Origin: Actinomycetes bacterium
Lineage (GTDB): Bacteria > Actinomycetota > Actinomycetes > S36-B12 > UBA10799
Assembly (NCBI GenBank): GCA_029779995.1
Contig: JAKOZM010000359.1
Span: forward strand, 1 to 13,006
DNA length: 13,006 nucleotides
Direction of reading: 5' to 3'
The stretch's first letter is position 1; every line of letters starts with the position of its first letter. Made by a program: the position numbers and the translations under genes. A model generated the notes under the pieces. That model was given only the letters and a program-made list of their open reading frames with translations. It did not search any database and had not been told where the DNA came from. Positions 12,855-13,006 of this stretch are shown here, piece after piece.

Positions 12855-13006
12855 GTGCCCGCCACCCGCAGGGTGCAATGGTCGTAACCGTCCAGCTTGC
12901 ACTGGTCCTGGGAGACCGTGAGGGTCTGCGAGAAGGCGTCGCCGGCACCCAGGATCAGGCCTTCGGCCAGCGCGCACATCGATCGATGGGAGTAGTACTC
13001 CATCAA
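12851..13006 (-). CDS. H-NOX (haem NO/O2-binding) protein, C-terminal 51 residues (runs off window)
   Basis: Only the C-terminal end lies in the window. It reads LMEYYSHRSMCALAEG followed by LILGAGDAFSQTLTVS, then a tail with QDQCKLDGYDHCTLRVAGT. YYSHR fits the Y-x-S-x-R motif that binds the haem propionates in H-NOX proteins, and the following 'CALAEGLI.GA...F' helix and the final Cys...DHC strand are typical of bacterial members of the HNOB family. Family knowledge: haem-bound NO (or O2) changes the activity of a partner histidine kinase or cyclase, usually encoded next door. The stop overlaps the start of the hybrid sensor gene, which strongly supports a functional pair. A V4R domain has a similar C-terminal strand and is the main alternative, but it lacks Y-x-S-x-R. 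The haem-ligating His lies upstream, outside the window. Confidence 0.75.
   Translation of the reverse strand: MMEYYSHRSMCALAEGLILGAGDAFSQTLTVSQDQCKLDGYDHCTLRVAGT

Overview
The window is GC-rich bacterial DNA. It is most likely from an actinomycete (Actinomycetota). The evidence is a DUF222/13E12-type gene, a promoter matching the actinobacterial PafBC (RecA-NDp) DNA-damage consensus, -10 boxes of the TANNNT type placed 6-7 nt before start codons (leaderless genes), and a mycolic/streptomycete-style codon bias towards G/C in third positions. I cannot name the genus.

Left part (1-2018, minus strand): the 5' end of a DUF222/13E12 gene behind a likely DNA-damage promoter, then a two-gene unit of a GNAT acetyltransferase and an alpha/beta-hydrolase with an ATGA overlap. 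Divergent from this unit is a PucR-family regulator (2091-3173), followed by a 572-residue acyl-CoA dehydrogenase (3234-4952) of the FadE5/DmdC-like long type. A 270-bp gap with palindromic repeats follows. Then come a secreted allene-oxide-cyclase-like barrel protein, a PrsW-type intramembrane protease and an SRPBCC protein, all on the plus strand, and a CE4 polysaccharide-deacetylase lipoprotein.

Middle (8174-8700): no protein gene. It holds a minus-strand tRNA-Gly(CCC) and, downstream of it, two tandem modules of about 108 bp. Each module repeats the 3' end of the tRNA, an expanded hairpin insert and a bidirectional-looking terminator hairpin. Compensatory changes in the hairpins favour structure on the minus-strand RNA.

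Right part (8783-13006): two-component signalling. A membrane-bound tripartite hybrid histidine kinase (six membrane segments, HisKA, HATPase, pseudo-receiver, receiver, HPt) is on the plus strand. It overlaps tail-to-tail by 35 bp with a minus-strand soluble hybrid protein (coiled coil, GAF-like, HisKA-like, degenerate ATPase, receiver). That protein is translationally coupled (ATGA) to the C-terminal end of an H-NOX (haem NO/O2-binding) protein carrying the Y-x-S-x-R haem motif. H-NOX/kinase pairs are a known nitric-oxide signalling arrangement. Here the H-NOX-linked 'kinase' keeps its phospho-acceptor His and receiver Asp but has lost the recognisable N, G1 and G2 ATP-binding boxes. The intact kinase with an HPt domain encoded tail-to-tail is an attractive partner in trans. 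This is the strongest candidate in the window for an undescribed arrangement.
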